From contig CM061069.1 of NCBI GenBank assembly GCA_030762895.1, forward strand, positions 89,165,548-89,229,547: a DNA stretch of 64,000 nucleotides, written 5' to 3'. How positions within the stretch are numbered: the first letter of the stretch is position 1; every line of letters begins with the position of its first letter. Below, piece by piece: positions 1 through 10,957 of this stretch. Below the pieces are notes generated by a model. The model worked only from the letters and a program-made list of their open reading frames with translations. It ran no database searches and had not been told where the DNA came from. Source of the stretch: Sophora flavescens (lineage: Eukaryota; Streptophyta; Magnoliopsida; Fabales; Fabaceae). The translations under genes and the position numbers were made by a program.

Positions 1-229
1 ATGACCAAATTTATAAGAACTTATTTTCACAAAATGGTCTAATTTCAAGTTAGCTGAATACAATAATGTCCCCACACCCCATCACCTATAGTGAACAAAT
101 GACTATAAATAAGTTGATTAAACCACCATAATGTTTTCATAATTATAAGTGTCCATTGGGTTTGTTTACTGTAGCTTTGCTTAATTTATATATGACAAAT
201 ATTGTGCCAGGTTTTCACTACATAGAACC

Positions 230-1040
230 ATGGATGTCAATGCCTCAAGCAAAAAATAGATACTTGTTGATGATTTTGAATATGATATCATAACCAATAT
301 GCCTAAAGACACCATCGGCCACATACTTTCTTTTCTTCCTATAAAAGATGCAGATCATACCAGTGTGCTATCTAAAAGGTGGGAGTTATTCTGGACGTCT
401 ATCGCATGTTTAAGAATCGAATATGTTTATTTATCATACAAGCAATAAGAGAAAAAACAATGTTTTTATTAACTTTATGAATACAGTACTCCAAAACCTT
501 TCAAGGATTCATAGTTTCACTCTCTGTCTTTCAACTTTATATTCAAGAAAAGAGAACCAATTCAAACCTCTTCCTGCATGGATCTCTTTTATTTTGAATC
601 TGGGAATCCAAAATCTTTGTATTGAGTATTCTTCCGACAAGCATTATAACTTTTCCATTTCCCTTTTTTACATCTCTCAGTTACAATTGGATCTTAACAT
701 TTGTTGCAACCTCATTGTTCCTTCATCCAATTGTTTCAGAAATTTGAAAACCTTGAAACTTCAACACGTTGAATTTATTTGAGATGGTCACCCATAAGAG
801 ATGGTTCTTAACTTTCCAATTATAGAATTATTCGATTGTCGATTTTGCATATGGTCAAATGTTAAGAGTATTATTATTAAAGCACCATTGTTAGAAAGTT
901 TGTCATTAGTCTTCCCAAAATATAATTGTGACAAACCATGCAGTCCTACAGTCAATGCTTTTGCTCTTTATCTCAAAAGTTTTCACTATGGTGGCTTGTT
1001 TCCTAGGGATATTATTTTTTCGAATCCTGTGTCTGTTGTT
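230..1040 (+). pseudogene. F-box/LRR/FBD gene, 5' part (broken)
   Basis: This is the first half of an F-box protein relic. The ATG at 230 opens a frame that hits TAG at 257-259. The same frame then encodes an F-box (DTIGHILSFLPIKDA, then LSKRW) from an alternative ATG at 299 and stops near 440. The downstream leucine-rich part is in another frame: 423-782 and, after two stops, 801-1040, with motifs such as APLLESLSL and SFHYGG typical of plant F-box/LRR/FBD proteins. Family members act as substrate adaptors of SCF ubiquitin ligases. The coding sequence stops at the LTR boundary at 1041 and resumes at 47414. With early stops, a frameshift and a 46-kb insertion, it is a pseudogene. The family call is solid; the original gene cannot be named. 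Confidence 0.85.
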
Positions 1041-2325
1041 TGTAACATCCGTAATTTTATATTTTGTTTAAGTAAGAGGATTTGGTTTAAGACTTGGATT
1101 ATATGGTTAAGATGTTAGTTAAGATCTAGGAACTTGTGGCATGGGAAGTACGCAATCATCAAGAGTGAATTTGAATGTGAGCAAACTCTAGGATTTTTCC
1201 CGTTTATCGTCAAAAAGGCTTAGATGTGTGGAATAAGAAATTTGGTTTTAAGAATGAGATTAGGCATTTTGAGGATTTGAGGTTATTCATTAGGTGTTGA
1301 AGAGTCTATATATCAATTAATTTGATGTCAATCGGACTTCAAACGAGCTCAGAATGCGAAGAAACACGTGAGGTCAACGTTGCTGACCAGAGGCCAGCGC
1401 TGAGCGCAAGAAAACTGGTGCTGAGCGCTGGGAAGCAGGCCATGCACAAGGGCACGTGGAGAGTGACGTGGCGTGCATGCAGCCACCCGGGTGGGCGCCA
1501 GCGTTGAGTGCTGGAAATTGGCACTGAGCACCTGTGCGGAAATTTTGAAAAAAATAAATAAATAAATATAGATGGGTCAAGAGGTAACTTAAGTTACCTA
1601 AGAGGAAAACTAAAACAGAGAGCAGCAGAGGCAGAAAACAAAGAAAAGGATTTAGAGAGAGAGAGAGAAACCTAGAGAGATGAAGCTTCAAGACGAGAGT
1701 TAGAGCGATTTGATCGTCCCGTCACGATTCTGGTTACGTGGTTGCAATCGTGGCGAAGACGCCTTCACTTCTCTACCCTTCTTTTATTCTCTAGTGGAGG
1801 TAATTTCTACTCTCTCTAATTCAAAATGTGTCCGTTACGTTTCTTAAGTTATTTTTTGTTTCAGTTATCGAAATTTGATTCTGTTTTCGAATTTGAACTC
1901 GTAGTAACGTACGCTTCGTAATGTGGTATCTAGGTGAATTTTTTGGAGGCTCGGAGGCCCTAGAACTGTGCGAGGTAGAATCATGAGGAGTAGAGGACGA
2001 GTGATTTTGTTATGTTTCGGTAGTTGTACGCCTTTCCAGGTGGGGGAAAGAAACCATTTAACATCAGAAACGGTGAAGTGGCACTTAATTCGATAATGGC
2101 GTAGGGTGACCTAAACCCTATGAGAGAACGAGTAACATACCATGTCCATATCACATTGGGGACTACTCAGTGGTACCAATGATGATATTCAGATCATACG
2201 TTTATCGTCGTAAGTTATAAAATATATCATTTTATTATTACTGATTGCCTGATTTGACTGATTGGACTGTTTGGACTGTTGTTGATAAATGATGGATGAT
2301 AGTATGAGTAATGAAATTATTATGA

Positions 2326-2392
2326 ATCTATTATTATTATTTTTTATTTTTTATTTTTATTATTATTATTATTATTCTTATTATTATTATTT
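2326..2392. repeat. (TTA)n microsatellite in 5' LTR
   Basis: Run of TTA/TTTTA units. The equivalent place in the 3' LTR (16181-16224) carries a longer pure ATT run, so this is a length-variable part of the LTR. Confidence 0.9.
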
Positions 2393-3045
2393 TGCTTATC
2401 TTGAAATGATTGCAATGATTGTAATGATGACATGCTGCTATGATGGTAATGATCATTGTGTTTAGAGATTGAATAGTGATAAGACATGATGAGTCATGGT
2501 GATGTATGTGGGAAATTCATAATACATGAGATAGCAGTGCCTAACCGAGATAATTATTATGATATGGTGATGAGACTTATGAGATGCGATTATAATTGAG
2601 GTTATCTATGAGATAACGATGAAAGGTTAAGGCACTAGGGGGTGACCTGAAACAGGGTCTGTGATATGGTGGCTTGAAACAGAGCTCGTGATCCAGTGTT
2701 GGGACACTAGGGTTTGTTTCTCGGAGGGTGCTCCCGGGATTTCAGACTATCGGCAGGACCGTCCCAGAGAGTATTTTATTATAGTCGCAGCTATAGTTCA
2801 TGCGTTGCATGAGCAGTCTGGCCGAGGGATCAGGATGTGCACCAAGGTGATTTGTGCAACTATAGTGTCATTGCTTTACATGGGCATCCTCCCTCCGAGG
2901 ACGAGGATGTGTGCAGAGGGCTTTGGAGACGGGGTGTTGTGGGTATCCGGATATGCGTCAGAACTTGGTGATTCATGAAGCATTTGCATTACATCACGAT
3001 GGAGGGTAGGGTAAAAATCTTAGACGTGGATTGAGGATGGTTGTG

Positions 3046-3046
<1 letters not shown>

Positions 3047-3081
<35 letters not shown>
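3047..3081. repeat. (TA)n microsatellite in 5' LTR
   Basis: Uninterrupted TA repeat. The 3' LTR has a shorter run at about 16876-16894, and the reverse LTR has expanded TA/GTATAT tracts at 18323-18420 and 18524-18571. Confidence 0.9.
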
Positions 3082-3083
<2 letters not shown>

Positions 3084-3223
3084 AGATGGATATTTAGTGT
3101 ACTGTTATAGAATTAAATGTTACTAAACCTTTCCACATTTGGCGTTATATTGTTTCTTATCCTTCTTTCTTCTGTTGTGGTGTTGTTTTATTTTATTTTT
3201 AACCTTAGTTCCTGAGCTCAGAG

Positions 3224-3736
3224 ATGGCATATTGGGATCATCCATGGATGACCCAAGATGCGGGGTTCCCCCTCACAGGGACGTTCGAGTTTGAGTTTGT
3301 TGACCCAAACAGGTGGCTCGTGGACCCGGTCACTCGTTTCACTGTATATACGGGTCCCGTTTCTGTTACGACCGGACTTGGGCAGGAGGCTCCCCTAGGT
3401 TTAGTTGGCATGTTCAGAGCCGGCATGACCCTCCCCTTCCCTATCGGACACCCGGACGGGCAGATACCTCCGATGCCGCCGATGCCGGGCATGGTCCCAG
3501 TTCCCTTCATGGTACCCTTTGAGGTACTTGTGCCAGGACTAGAACCTGTGCCAGTACCCGCACTTGCACCAGAGCCAGAGCTTGCACCGGTACCCGAGGA
3601 GGATCCAGTTGCACCAGTTTCGGACCCGATGCCTGCTCCCGAGGCACCAGCACCTCCTGAGGTCAGAGCTACAAATTCGGCATCTTCATGGGTAACCTCC
3701 AGACTACAGCCCAGGGATAGCAGAATTTATCGATAG
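3224..3736 (+). CDS. LTR-internal open reading frame, Pro/Glu/Val-rich, unknown function
   Basis: 170-codon frame inside the 5' LTR. The N-terminal half is compact and non-repetitive (MAYWDHPWMTQDAGF, then FEFEFVDPN). The C-terminal half is low-complexity with Pro-Val-Pro and Ala-Pro-Glu runs. The stop TAG at 3736 may be secondary: the related copy in the reverse LTR reads through here, and translation past it continues with a Ser/Gly-rich tail to about 3838. A pyrimidine-rich stretch ending in AG sits just upstream (3160-3208) and could be an intron 3' end. The same frame is recognisable, broken, at 17041-17208 and 46653-47050 and on the minus strand at 18179-17658. I recognise no domain. 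It may be an accessory protein of this retrotransposon family, a captured host fragment, or a chance frame. Confidence 0.35.
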   Translation: MAYWDHPWMTQDAGFPLTGTFEFEFVDPNRWLVDPVTRFTVYTGPVSVTTGLGQEAPLGLVGMFRAGMTLPFPIGHPDGQIPPMPPMPGMVPVPFMVPFEVLVPGLEPVPVPALAPEPELAPVPEEDPVAPVSDPMPAPEAPAPPEVRATNSASSWVTSRLQPRDSRIYR

Positions 3737-4201
3737 ATGTTCCAACAACCATCAGATAGGAGCTCTTCTAGTGGCAGCGAAGGAGTGACTGGACCATCAG
3801 GACCACGGGATGCTAGTGAGGGTGGTAGTAGATGATAGCTCAGGCCAGTGCTATCTGCTTAGGTGTGTGAGAGGTTTTTCATGTATTTTGAGATGGGACT
3901 GGGTCTAGAGAGTCGGTGAGGCATCTTTTATGTTGTATTTTGATGTATTTTAGTCATATCACCGGTTTGTACATATTAGGATCCTACTGATGAGATTCCC
4001 TTCACAGTATTGTACCCATAAGGTTATGTATATATGGTTATGTTTATGCATGTTAGTATATATATATTTCCATTTGATAGTTGTTTATATTAAGTTTTAA
4101 ATTTTTTCCGCCGTTTTAATAACCGCTTAACGCTAATAACACGATTAGGTTTTAATAATTTCAGGTTTATCTTTAATGGGATGTCGAGGCATCTCATTTG
4201 G

Positions 4202-4213
4202 TGGTATCAGAGC
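4202..4213 (+). promoter_or_regulatory. Primer-binding site (initiator-Met tRNA type)
   Basis: TGGTATCAGAGC lies five bases after the end of the 5' LTR. It is the usual tRNA-Met complementary sequence that primes minus-strand synthesis in plant LTR retrotransposons. Confidence 0.88.
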
Positions 4214-4417
4214 AGCTCGGTTCTAAACGGACTGTGAGGGCTGTGAATTAGGGTGAACTGGCCAATTAGTTGAATCCACACGGGATAACGACTATGCTTA
4301 GAAGTTGGGTAGTGAGTCTGAAAGTGAAATTTGAATGACATATAGTATTTATATTCCAGTTTTATGTAGTATTATATGTCATATTGATGTGGGCTAATGA
4401 TTTATTTTAACAGGATC

Positions 4418-5091
4418 ATGGCTCGAGGCAGAGGACGAGGAAGTGATAGACGTGGTGGTGGTAGAGCTATAGAGGGTATTGAGGATGAGCATCAGTCAGC
4501 AGCAGGAGCTGGAGGTGGAGGGGAGTCATCCGAGACTCTCCAGACTATCTGCAAGTTAGCATCCGTTCTGTTGCAGCACGTGCAGCATAATTCTCATAGG
4601 ATGTAGAGAGATGCAGAGTTACAGGAGCAGCAGGATAGGAGGTGTGTTGTTGAGGCTGACGATGCAGGATTGACTACCTTTCTGAAAGGTAAGCCACCAC
4701 AGTTCGGAGGAGAGTATGACCCAGAGTGAACTGAGTGGTGGATACAGGAGCTTGAGAATATATTTGACACCATGAGATACAGACATGACAAGAAGGTGAC
4801 TTATGCTGCCTTCATGCCGACGGGGAGGGGCAGAGTCATGGTGGAGAGGCAAGAGGAGGTTGCTTGAGGCAGAGGGCAGGTTGATCAGATTGGAGCTATT
4901 CCGAGAGTGTTTCTTTAAGAAGTACTTCCCGCGGTTAGTCAAACGCGAGAAGGAGAGAGAGTTCATGAGTCTCCAGCAGGGAGACAGGTCTGTTGGTGAC
5001 TATGCGACCAGATTCGAGGCCCTGATTCAGTTTTGAGTTCTACCAGAGGTTTCCATATGAGGACTGGATGTGCCAGAGATTTGAGGAGGGT
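4418..5091 (+). pseudogene. Gypsy gag, N-terminal part (broken)
   Basis: Begins ATGGCTCGAGGCAGAGG (MARGRGRGSDRR), a common start for chromovirus-type gag. In-frame TAG follows at about 4604 and TGA near 4728 (in a Trp context). A retrotransposon gag domain follows, with WWIQELENIFD and REKEREFMSLQQGDRSVGDYATRFEAL, and a frameshift near 5034. The reading is cut at 5091 by the CACTA insertion and continues at 10961. Family gag proteins form the capsid-like particle; this copy cannot encode one. Confidence 0.88.
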
Positions 5092-5105
5092 CACTAGTGC
5101 AATAA

Positions 5106-5425
5106 GTGCTTTTTACGTCAGTTAAAATTGATTTTATACGTCAGAATATTGTGCAGCGTAAACACAAACCGGCGTTAATAGTTAATATTTTAACGTCGGT
5201 TGTTTAAACAACTGACGTTAAATATAAAACTATTAACATCAGTTCTTTAACACAGCTGACGTTAATGTTGTTCAAACTGACGTCAGTTCTATTAAAGAAC
5301 TGACGTTACAGGTTTTATTTTTAACGTCGGTTTCCTAATACAACTGACGTTAATAGTGTACTGTATATTTTATAAAATACTATTAACGTCAGTTGTTTGA
5401 TACAACTGACGTTAATAGATTTTTT
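5106..5425. repeat. CACTA-1 left subterminal repeats
   Basis: About eight copies, in both orientations, of a unit built on TTAACGTCAGTTGTTTAA, many paired as hairpins. In the CACTA family such arrays bind the TNPA-like accessory protein. The matching array at the other end is at 10715-10930. Confidence 0.88.
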
Positions 5426-5693
5426 TTTAAAATTCAGTTTTAAAATATCACTCCCCTCAGCTATCCCTGCATTCAGTAAATATCCCAGTAACACAGAATA
5501 TCACACACATTACAGAATTGCAAACACTACCCTTAAATTTCAATATTAACTAAAAGAAAAGAAATATACAAAGGAACAATGGGGGGACTTAAAACCAAAA
5601 CCCATGTATAGGAAAAACATAACTATCTACAAGTATATATATATATATATAAATTTTAGTCTCTAATGTCTAAAAACAAAACTACCAATCTAA

Positions 5694-5733
<40 letters not shown>

Positions 5734-5914
5734 GTTATTAATTAGTTTCTAAAGTCTAAACTTGAAGAAGAATTCTGCCAAGCGCATCCTCAAGTCTCTA
5801 AACTCATCTTTTTGAAGAGGCAATTAGTTGTTAAATGCCTACACACGTTCAAATAATAACAATAACATTAACGCAAGTCATCACCAAAACTATAATATAT
5901 AATTTAACAAGTTG
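5426..5914. other. CACTA-1 non-coding segment
   Basis: AT-rich, with two (TA)n runs (5633-5652 and 5695-5730). No coding potential seen; probably the 3' untranslated part of the minus-strand gene that follows. Confidence 0.5.
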
Positions 5915-6530
5915 TTTAAATATTACCTTCTTCCATCCATCCGTAATAGATGCGAAGACTATGTTCAGCATAAGAAGCATCACATAATAGCCGCACAACC
6001 ACCCGTCAGGTTAAAATCGAGACTACAAACAAAATTAATTTCAATGTCAGTTAAATATACATATAAATTAGTAAATATAATATTAAATATTTGATAAATA
6101 AAATACCAAACCTTGAGGATGATCCAATCAGGATTTCCTTTAGCCTTAGAAGTCCTACTTCTCCCGTTGGCGCAACTTATGCTACTCGCCTTCAGCGTGC
6201 TATCATAAACAAATAATCATGTCAATTAATAAATTCATATATCATGTGTGTAATAAACTAAAAACAACTGATATTAAAACTTAAATAAAATTGAAGATTA
6301 GTTACTAACGTATTTACAGCTTCCACCACCTCCTGTGGCGGGTTTTGGTGGAGAGAGCAGAAGAAGATGACAGTATGCCTAGACGGGTGAAGTACAAGCA
6401 ACTGCCAATGGTTATTCATAGAGTACGGAGCCAGATATAATTCTTTTCGATTGTCTCCCATCAAGTTCCCTATGTATTTACTTAATTCATCGCCAGCAAA
6501 GAATTGAGGCATAAGGATTGACGGATCTAA
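5915..6530 (-). pseudogene. Ulp1-like (C48) cysteine protease module, CACTA-1
   Basis: On the minus strand, 6512-6258 encodes NHWQLLVLHPSRHTV followed by VEAVNTLV, matching the His-containing part of Ulp1/C48 SUMO-protease-like domains carried by plant CACTA and MULE elements. Downstream at about 6190-6110 is NPDWIILKV, and at about 5990-5930 CGYYVML, the strand after the catalytic Cys. The residue before the Cys is Leu where Asp is usual, and exons are separated by introns or decay. It lies at the 3' end of the transcription unit that starts at the TNPA-like exons. Function in the family is unproven; this copy looks inactive. Confidence 0.7.
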
Positions 6531-6614
6531 GAAGCCATAAACTGATTTGGAGCCCTTATCAAGCTGAAGACGATGGAGATACCTAAGATATGAAAAGGTG
6601 TGGATGTTAATTAC

Positions 6615-6616
<2 letters not shown>

Positions 6617-6653
<37 letters not shown>
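6617..6653. repeat. (TA)n microsatellite in CACTA-1
   Basis: Long TA run in a presumed intron between the protease and TNPA-like exons. Confidence 0.9.
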
Positions 6654-6657
<4 letters not shown>

Positions 6658-6724
6658 TGAAATTAAAATAAATTATTAAATGGAAAAATACCAAAAATAA
6701 ATAAGTTATAAAATTAAAATTAAC

Positions 6725-7990
6725 TTACGTGCACCAGAGACTCAAAACCGTACTGGCCATCCACACGTTATCTCTACAGGCATGCCCGGGATCTTCACCA
6801 CAGAAGGAAAATATCCTTCCTTGATTTGGGCGTGCCACCCATCCATCGTGCTCCAATGGACATTCAAAAATCTCAAAGGCATAATCCTCACCAAGTGAGA
6901 ACAAACGAGTGATAGGTGACTGCGACATCGACGTCGACTTGGCCTTCAATTTAGAAAAAATAAAATAGATAAGTTGTTGATAATTAAAAAAACACAAGTA
7001 ATTATTTGACTAATTTGGACATTAATAATGAATACATACCTTTGTTACCATTTCGAGCTCACGACGTTTGAAGTCCAACTCAAGCTCATGCCTTTGCATT
7101 TCCAACTCAAGCTCACGGCGTTGGACTTCCAACTCCCGCTCCCTAGCTGCCAACTCATCGTCCTCCACATGTGCCCTACTATAACTCTCTTTTGTGATTA
7201 CATGTGAAGGGTTGGCATGTCCTGCGGTGTCCTGGGATGAACCAACGGAGGAAAGCTCTCTAGCAAGCACCTTCTTGAATTATGGGTTGGATAGGAAGCT
7301 TTTCATCAGATGTGTTGTAATAGCAGGGTTGGAGATGAGCTGTTGAGTCATGGATTCCAAAATTGATGCCTCATCGACGACCCGCTTTCGTGAAGCAGAC
7401 TTGCCATAATATTCTCTGATGGTCACGTTCCTAGGAACACCGATAACCCGACCAGGATGGTCTTTCTTGCCTAGAGCAGTCATCAAGACGTCCCGCCGTC
7501 CAGAATGGACGAATGAGCCCTGGGAGCATTGTTCTTTAAGAATCATCTACAATGAAGAAATGAAAAAACGTGCAAGTGAAAAGTGTTAAAAATATCTATA
7601 CAAATATCAATTGAAATGAAGTTAATTATTTACTTACAATATTATCTGCCACTTCGCGAGTGGCATCAACTTTAAAAGATCATGTCTTTGTCATGCGGCC
7701 GGCTAACCAGACATCCTCGCGGTCGATGTCCGACGGAGGACTTAATGGTGTGCCCTCAGGCACCTCTCCTCTTTCTATGAGACTGTGATGTCTGTATGGA
7801 CAAAAAAAATGATAAAATAGAGGGTTGTAACATTATAAACTTACATTACAAATAAGGACTAAAGATAGTATATAACATGTAAACTTACACTAGAATCAGG
7901 CGTAGGCGCGATCAGGTCCTGCGTAGGCCCCACAGTGTCCTCCCGTGTATGTGGGCCATCCGACTGATCCATATGTATGCCTGTTCAGAA
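6725..7990 (-). pseudogene. TNPA-like / Transposase_24 gene of CACTA-1 (decayed)
   Basis: Several minus-strand exons. About 7790-7640 reads EDVWLAGRMTKT, a stop, then FKVDATREVADNI. 7546-7280 reads CSQGSFVHSGRRDVL followed by HPGRVIGVP, the conserved block of plant Ptta/En/Spm (Transposase_24) proteins. 7270-7022 encodes a regular Glu/Arg/Leu heptad-like repeat (ELEVQRRELELEMQRHELE), a strong coiled coil. 6997-6725 has no clear family. In autonomous elements this protein binds subterminal repeats. The TGA in the TKT context (Trp codon) and missing links make this a pseudogene. Confidence 0.72.
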
Positions 7991-8076
7991 ACAATATATA
8001 TTTATTAAAATAGGTTATAACTAAAAATAAATACAGAAGTATAAATAAAAATAAATGTATACTAAGTTTAAACTAC

Positions 8077-9194
8077 CTATATCAATATCCCTTCGTGATG
8101 ATCATCACGAGTGGCATGTACATCGTCCACCTGTGTTTCCTCGATTATAGTAGGCATGTTTGTTGAAAAAGAAGGAGTCTCAGGAATATCAAGATTTGAA
8201 TCTTGATTTTCATCACTACCATTATACATGCTTTTTCCTTGGAGAACCACGAACAACCTTTTGTTAGAAGGATCAGTGATGTAGAACACTTGTTTTGCTT
8301 GGGAAGCCATTATGAAAGGCTCATTTATATGACCTAACTTGTTGAGGTCTACCAATGTGAACCCTAATTCATCAGTTTGTACACCACCGTTACTATCAAC
8401 CCACTTACATTTAAAAACCGGCACCGTAAGCTTAGTGTAATCGAGCACCCAAATATCTTCAATACATCCAAAGTAAGGTGTCGGTGCTTTAACGGATTTT
8501 GTGTCCTTTGCACTAGAGAAGTACATTGCTTCGGCCACGATCATAACCCCACTATTTTGCATGGTACTCTTGTTATCTTGTTCCTTTATATAAAAGGAAA
8601 AGTTATTGATGTCGTATCCGCTCCAACATATGACGTTGAAGCTAGGCCCACGTGCTAGCCATCTTACGTCATCAGAAGCAATACTACCATCCTTAAGCAT
8701 TTCTTCCTTGAACCATGGTAAGAAAGTCTTGTTATGCTTGTTCAACAACCACCTTTCGCTCATTCGAGGGTTTTCTTGATTGACTTTTCTTTTATGTTCA
8801 AATAAGAAAGGTTGAACAGAATCGATGTTGTTCAATACATACAAATGTGCTTGAAACACTTCCTCCCGACCCTTGCTATTAATTCTTAAGCCATGTGTAC
8901 CCTTACCTTGACATATTATCTCATCATGCTGAGGCTTAGGAACCCCTATAGGATCCGTGTTATGAAGGTAGTCCGAACAAAACTCAATAGCTTCTTCTGC
9001 AACATACCTTTGAACAATAGATGCTTCCGGACGATGAGGATTCTTCACGTACCCTTTCAAGATCTTCATGTAGCGCTCAACTGGGTACATCTATCTCAGA
9101 AAAACTGGCCCACATAATCTAATCTCCCTCACCAAATGAACAATTAAGTGAACCATTATGTCGAAAAAGGAAGGAGGAAAATACATCTCCAATT
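8077..9194 (-). pseudogene. TNP2-type transposase, C-terminal part (DUF4218/DUF4216 regions)
   Basis: The minus-strand frame from 9194 starts CQLEMYFPP, has a stop just before MYPVERYMKILKGY at 9090, then reads openly to 8077. The blocks belong to the C-terminal DUF4218 (MYPVERYMKILKGYVKN) and DUF4216 (NSGVMIVAEAM, KQVFYITDPSNKRLFVVLQG) regions of plant CACTA transposases. It is joined directly to the N-terminal domain at 9195. The central catalytic Transposase_21 domain is missing, so this cannot be a working transposase. Confidence 0.88.
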
Positions 9195-9761
9195 GGCACA
9201 AGATACCTTCTTGGACTCATAGTTACTGTCAGGCAATGTGCTGTCCTCCGGAAGCAAGTCTTTCAACACTTCAAGCAATTCCGTGAAGCTTTTATCCGTC
9301 CAACCATTTCTCGCCTTCACACAAACCAATTTTAGCACCGCCGACAACCGTGTATGAGTAGTACACCCTGGATATAAAGGCTTATCCGCATCACCGCACA
9401 ACCTATCATACACATGAGCTCGATGAAAAGATTCTTGTCCAATATCACGGATCATGTCCTCTACTCGATCATCCTCCATATCTACGTCAACGTCCTCACT
9501 TTGGGAGACACTTGCCGTACTACTCAACAACACATCACCATGCCATATCCATCTTATATAACTCAAGCAAATCCCTTCACAAATCAAATGAGTACGTGTA
9601 TCCTTCACCGTACATTTCCTCGTATTGAAACACTTGACACAAGGACAACAGAACATTCCATTACTATTAGGAACATTCCTTTGAGTAAATTCTATAAATT
9701 CTCCCACCCCCTTCAAATACTCAGCACTAGTGCGCTTACAAACCATCCAACTACGATCCAT
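9195..9761 (-). pseudogene. TNP2-type transposase, N-terminal transposase-associated domain
   Basis: Starts at ATG 9761 (MDRSWMVCKR), the usual start of TNP2-type proteins. The Cys/His transposase-associated domain follows (FCCPCVKCFNTRKCTV then HLICEGICLSYIRW), an acidic linker, then GNGWTDKSF-type residues (ARNGWTDKSFTELL) and LPDSNYESKK. Here an internal deletion fuses it to the C-terminal part. The complete version of the same gene, although decayed, is seen in CACTA-2 at 44203-40957. Confidence 0.88.
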
Positions 9762-10714
9762 AACTAGATAGGTTCTGTAGATATACAAAACATATATCCA
9801 ATATAAGGACAATACGGGAGATTGAAAACTAGTTTTTGAAATCCTAATTGAAAACTAGTTTTTGAAATCCCGTCAACCATGTATATCTTATTTGACTAAC
9901 TGCCTAAAACAAAATTTCCACGTTAATCTCACATCATTCTTCTCATCAAGCAGGCAACAATACATATTAGGACTATTGCTATGTCTAGTACTATAACCAC
10001 TCAGCCATATGAATCGATTAAGAGAGCATGATATATACAAGCAAGGCGTTTAAAAATTATTTGAAATTTACACCATTTTCAGGTTTCTTAAGACAAAAGA
10101 AATAAGCAGATGAAGATAAATTAACAAAACAGAATTCCAATGAGCAATATATTGTTGATGTCACATGCTACAAGCAACTCTAAATTTCTTCCCATTTTGA
10201 AATAGGTCATGATAGCAGAAGAAAAACAAAAGAAAACACAACCCACGACCAAAAATAGAGGCATTCCAAACAACTCAAACTCACAGTTTCAAGTTTCAAC
10301 TATAGAGACTACAGTTTCAACATACACTCAAAACCAAAAATAAAAAAATGTGCCCTAAAGACTCACCAGAAATAGGTGCTCGCATGGTGGTAGGGAGGGG
10401 AGCTCGAGTGGTGGCCAACGTTCGATGTGGTTACTGAGAGCAGAGGGACAAGGAGAGTTAGTGTGCGGGAAGGGGAAAGAGAGATGTCAAGTTATTGCAA
10501 AGAATGAGCGGGAAATACAGAGTTAGGGTTAAGAGTGTACCTCACAATGGTGGCGAATAAGCCCTCGCGGTGGTTGCGGTGGAGAGGAGCTCGCGATTAG
10601 GGCAGAGTGAGAGTGAGAGTGAGAGTGAGCATGATGAAAAGAGAAGAACAGAGACGTACAGAGCGAAGTGAAGAAGGCGCGCGGGTGTAATCGTTATAAT
10701 GAAAAAAAAAAACA
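9762..10714. other. CACTA-1 5' leader and promoter region of the transposase
   Basis: No gene seen. 10370-10680 is purine-rich and relatively GC-rich, with a (GAGAGT)n tract at about 10604-10628. CACTA-2 has a similar GC-rich stretch at the same relative place (46080-46340), which suggests a shared promoter or 5' leader of the minus-strand genes. Confidence 0.5.
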
Positions 10715-10930
10715 ACAGTTTACATCAGTTGTTTAATACAACTGACGTTAGAAGTCATTTTTAACGTCAGTTGTCTTAAACAACTGACGTTAAAAGTGTT
10801 AATAATTCTTGCAAATCAATTTTAACGTCAGTTCATTACACAACTGACGCAAATAGTGATTTAATATTTACAAAACTGCCACTACCTCATTTTTAACGTC
10901 AAACATATGGTCAACTGATGTAAAACATTC
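10715..10930. repeat. CACTA-1 right subterminal repeats
   Basis: Inverted copies of the ACATCAGTTGTTT / AACTGACGTTA unit seen at the left end, forming long hairpins. Confidence 0.88.
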
Positions 10931-10957
10931 CCGTATATTACATTATTTCCACTAGTG

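Larger units (their letters stand above)
1041..4196 (+). repeat. 5' LTR of the gypsy element
   Basis: A 3156-bp LTR, TG...CA, followed a few bases later by a primer-binding site. It matches the region beginning at 14888 and, in reverse orientation, 17209-36408. It contains a (TTA)n tract near 2326-2392, a (TA)n tract at 3047-3081 and an open proline-rich reading frame at 3224-3736. Apart from that frame I see no gene; the open frames at 1322-1691 and 2661-2978 look like chance openings. Confidence 0.93.
5092..10957 (-). mobile_element. CACTA (En/Spm) transposon 1, internally deleted
   Basis: Inserted in gypsy gag. The ends are CACTAGTGCAATAAG (left) and CATTATTTCCACTAGTG (right), giving 8-bp perfect terminal inverted repeats CACTAGTG. 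The 3-bp duplication GGT is exact (5089-5091 and 10958-10960), and removing the element restores gag continuity. Both ends carry inverted subterminal repeats of an AACTGACGTTAA core. All genes lie on the minus strand: a TNP2-type transposase that has lost its middle (9761-8077), then a TNPA/Transposase_24-like gene, then a Ulp1-like protease remnant. Length is 5866 bp. Non-autonomous as it stands. Confidence 0.95.

Noticed and set aside
1322..1691. Overlapping open frames on both strands within the LTR
   Set aside because: They mirror each other over a GC-richer LTR stretch. The copy at 15165-15432 shows no sign of preferred codon conservation, and there is no recognisable protein.
2661..2978. 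105-codon open frame in the LTR, echoed at 16515-16826
   Set aside because: Similarity between copies is simply LTR homology, and indels in the 3' copy shift the frame. No protein-like conservation.
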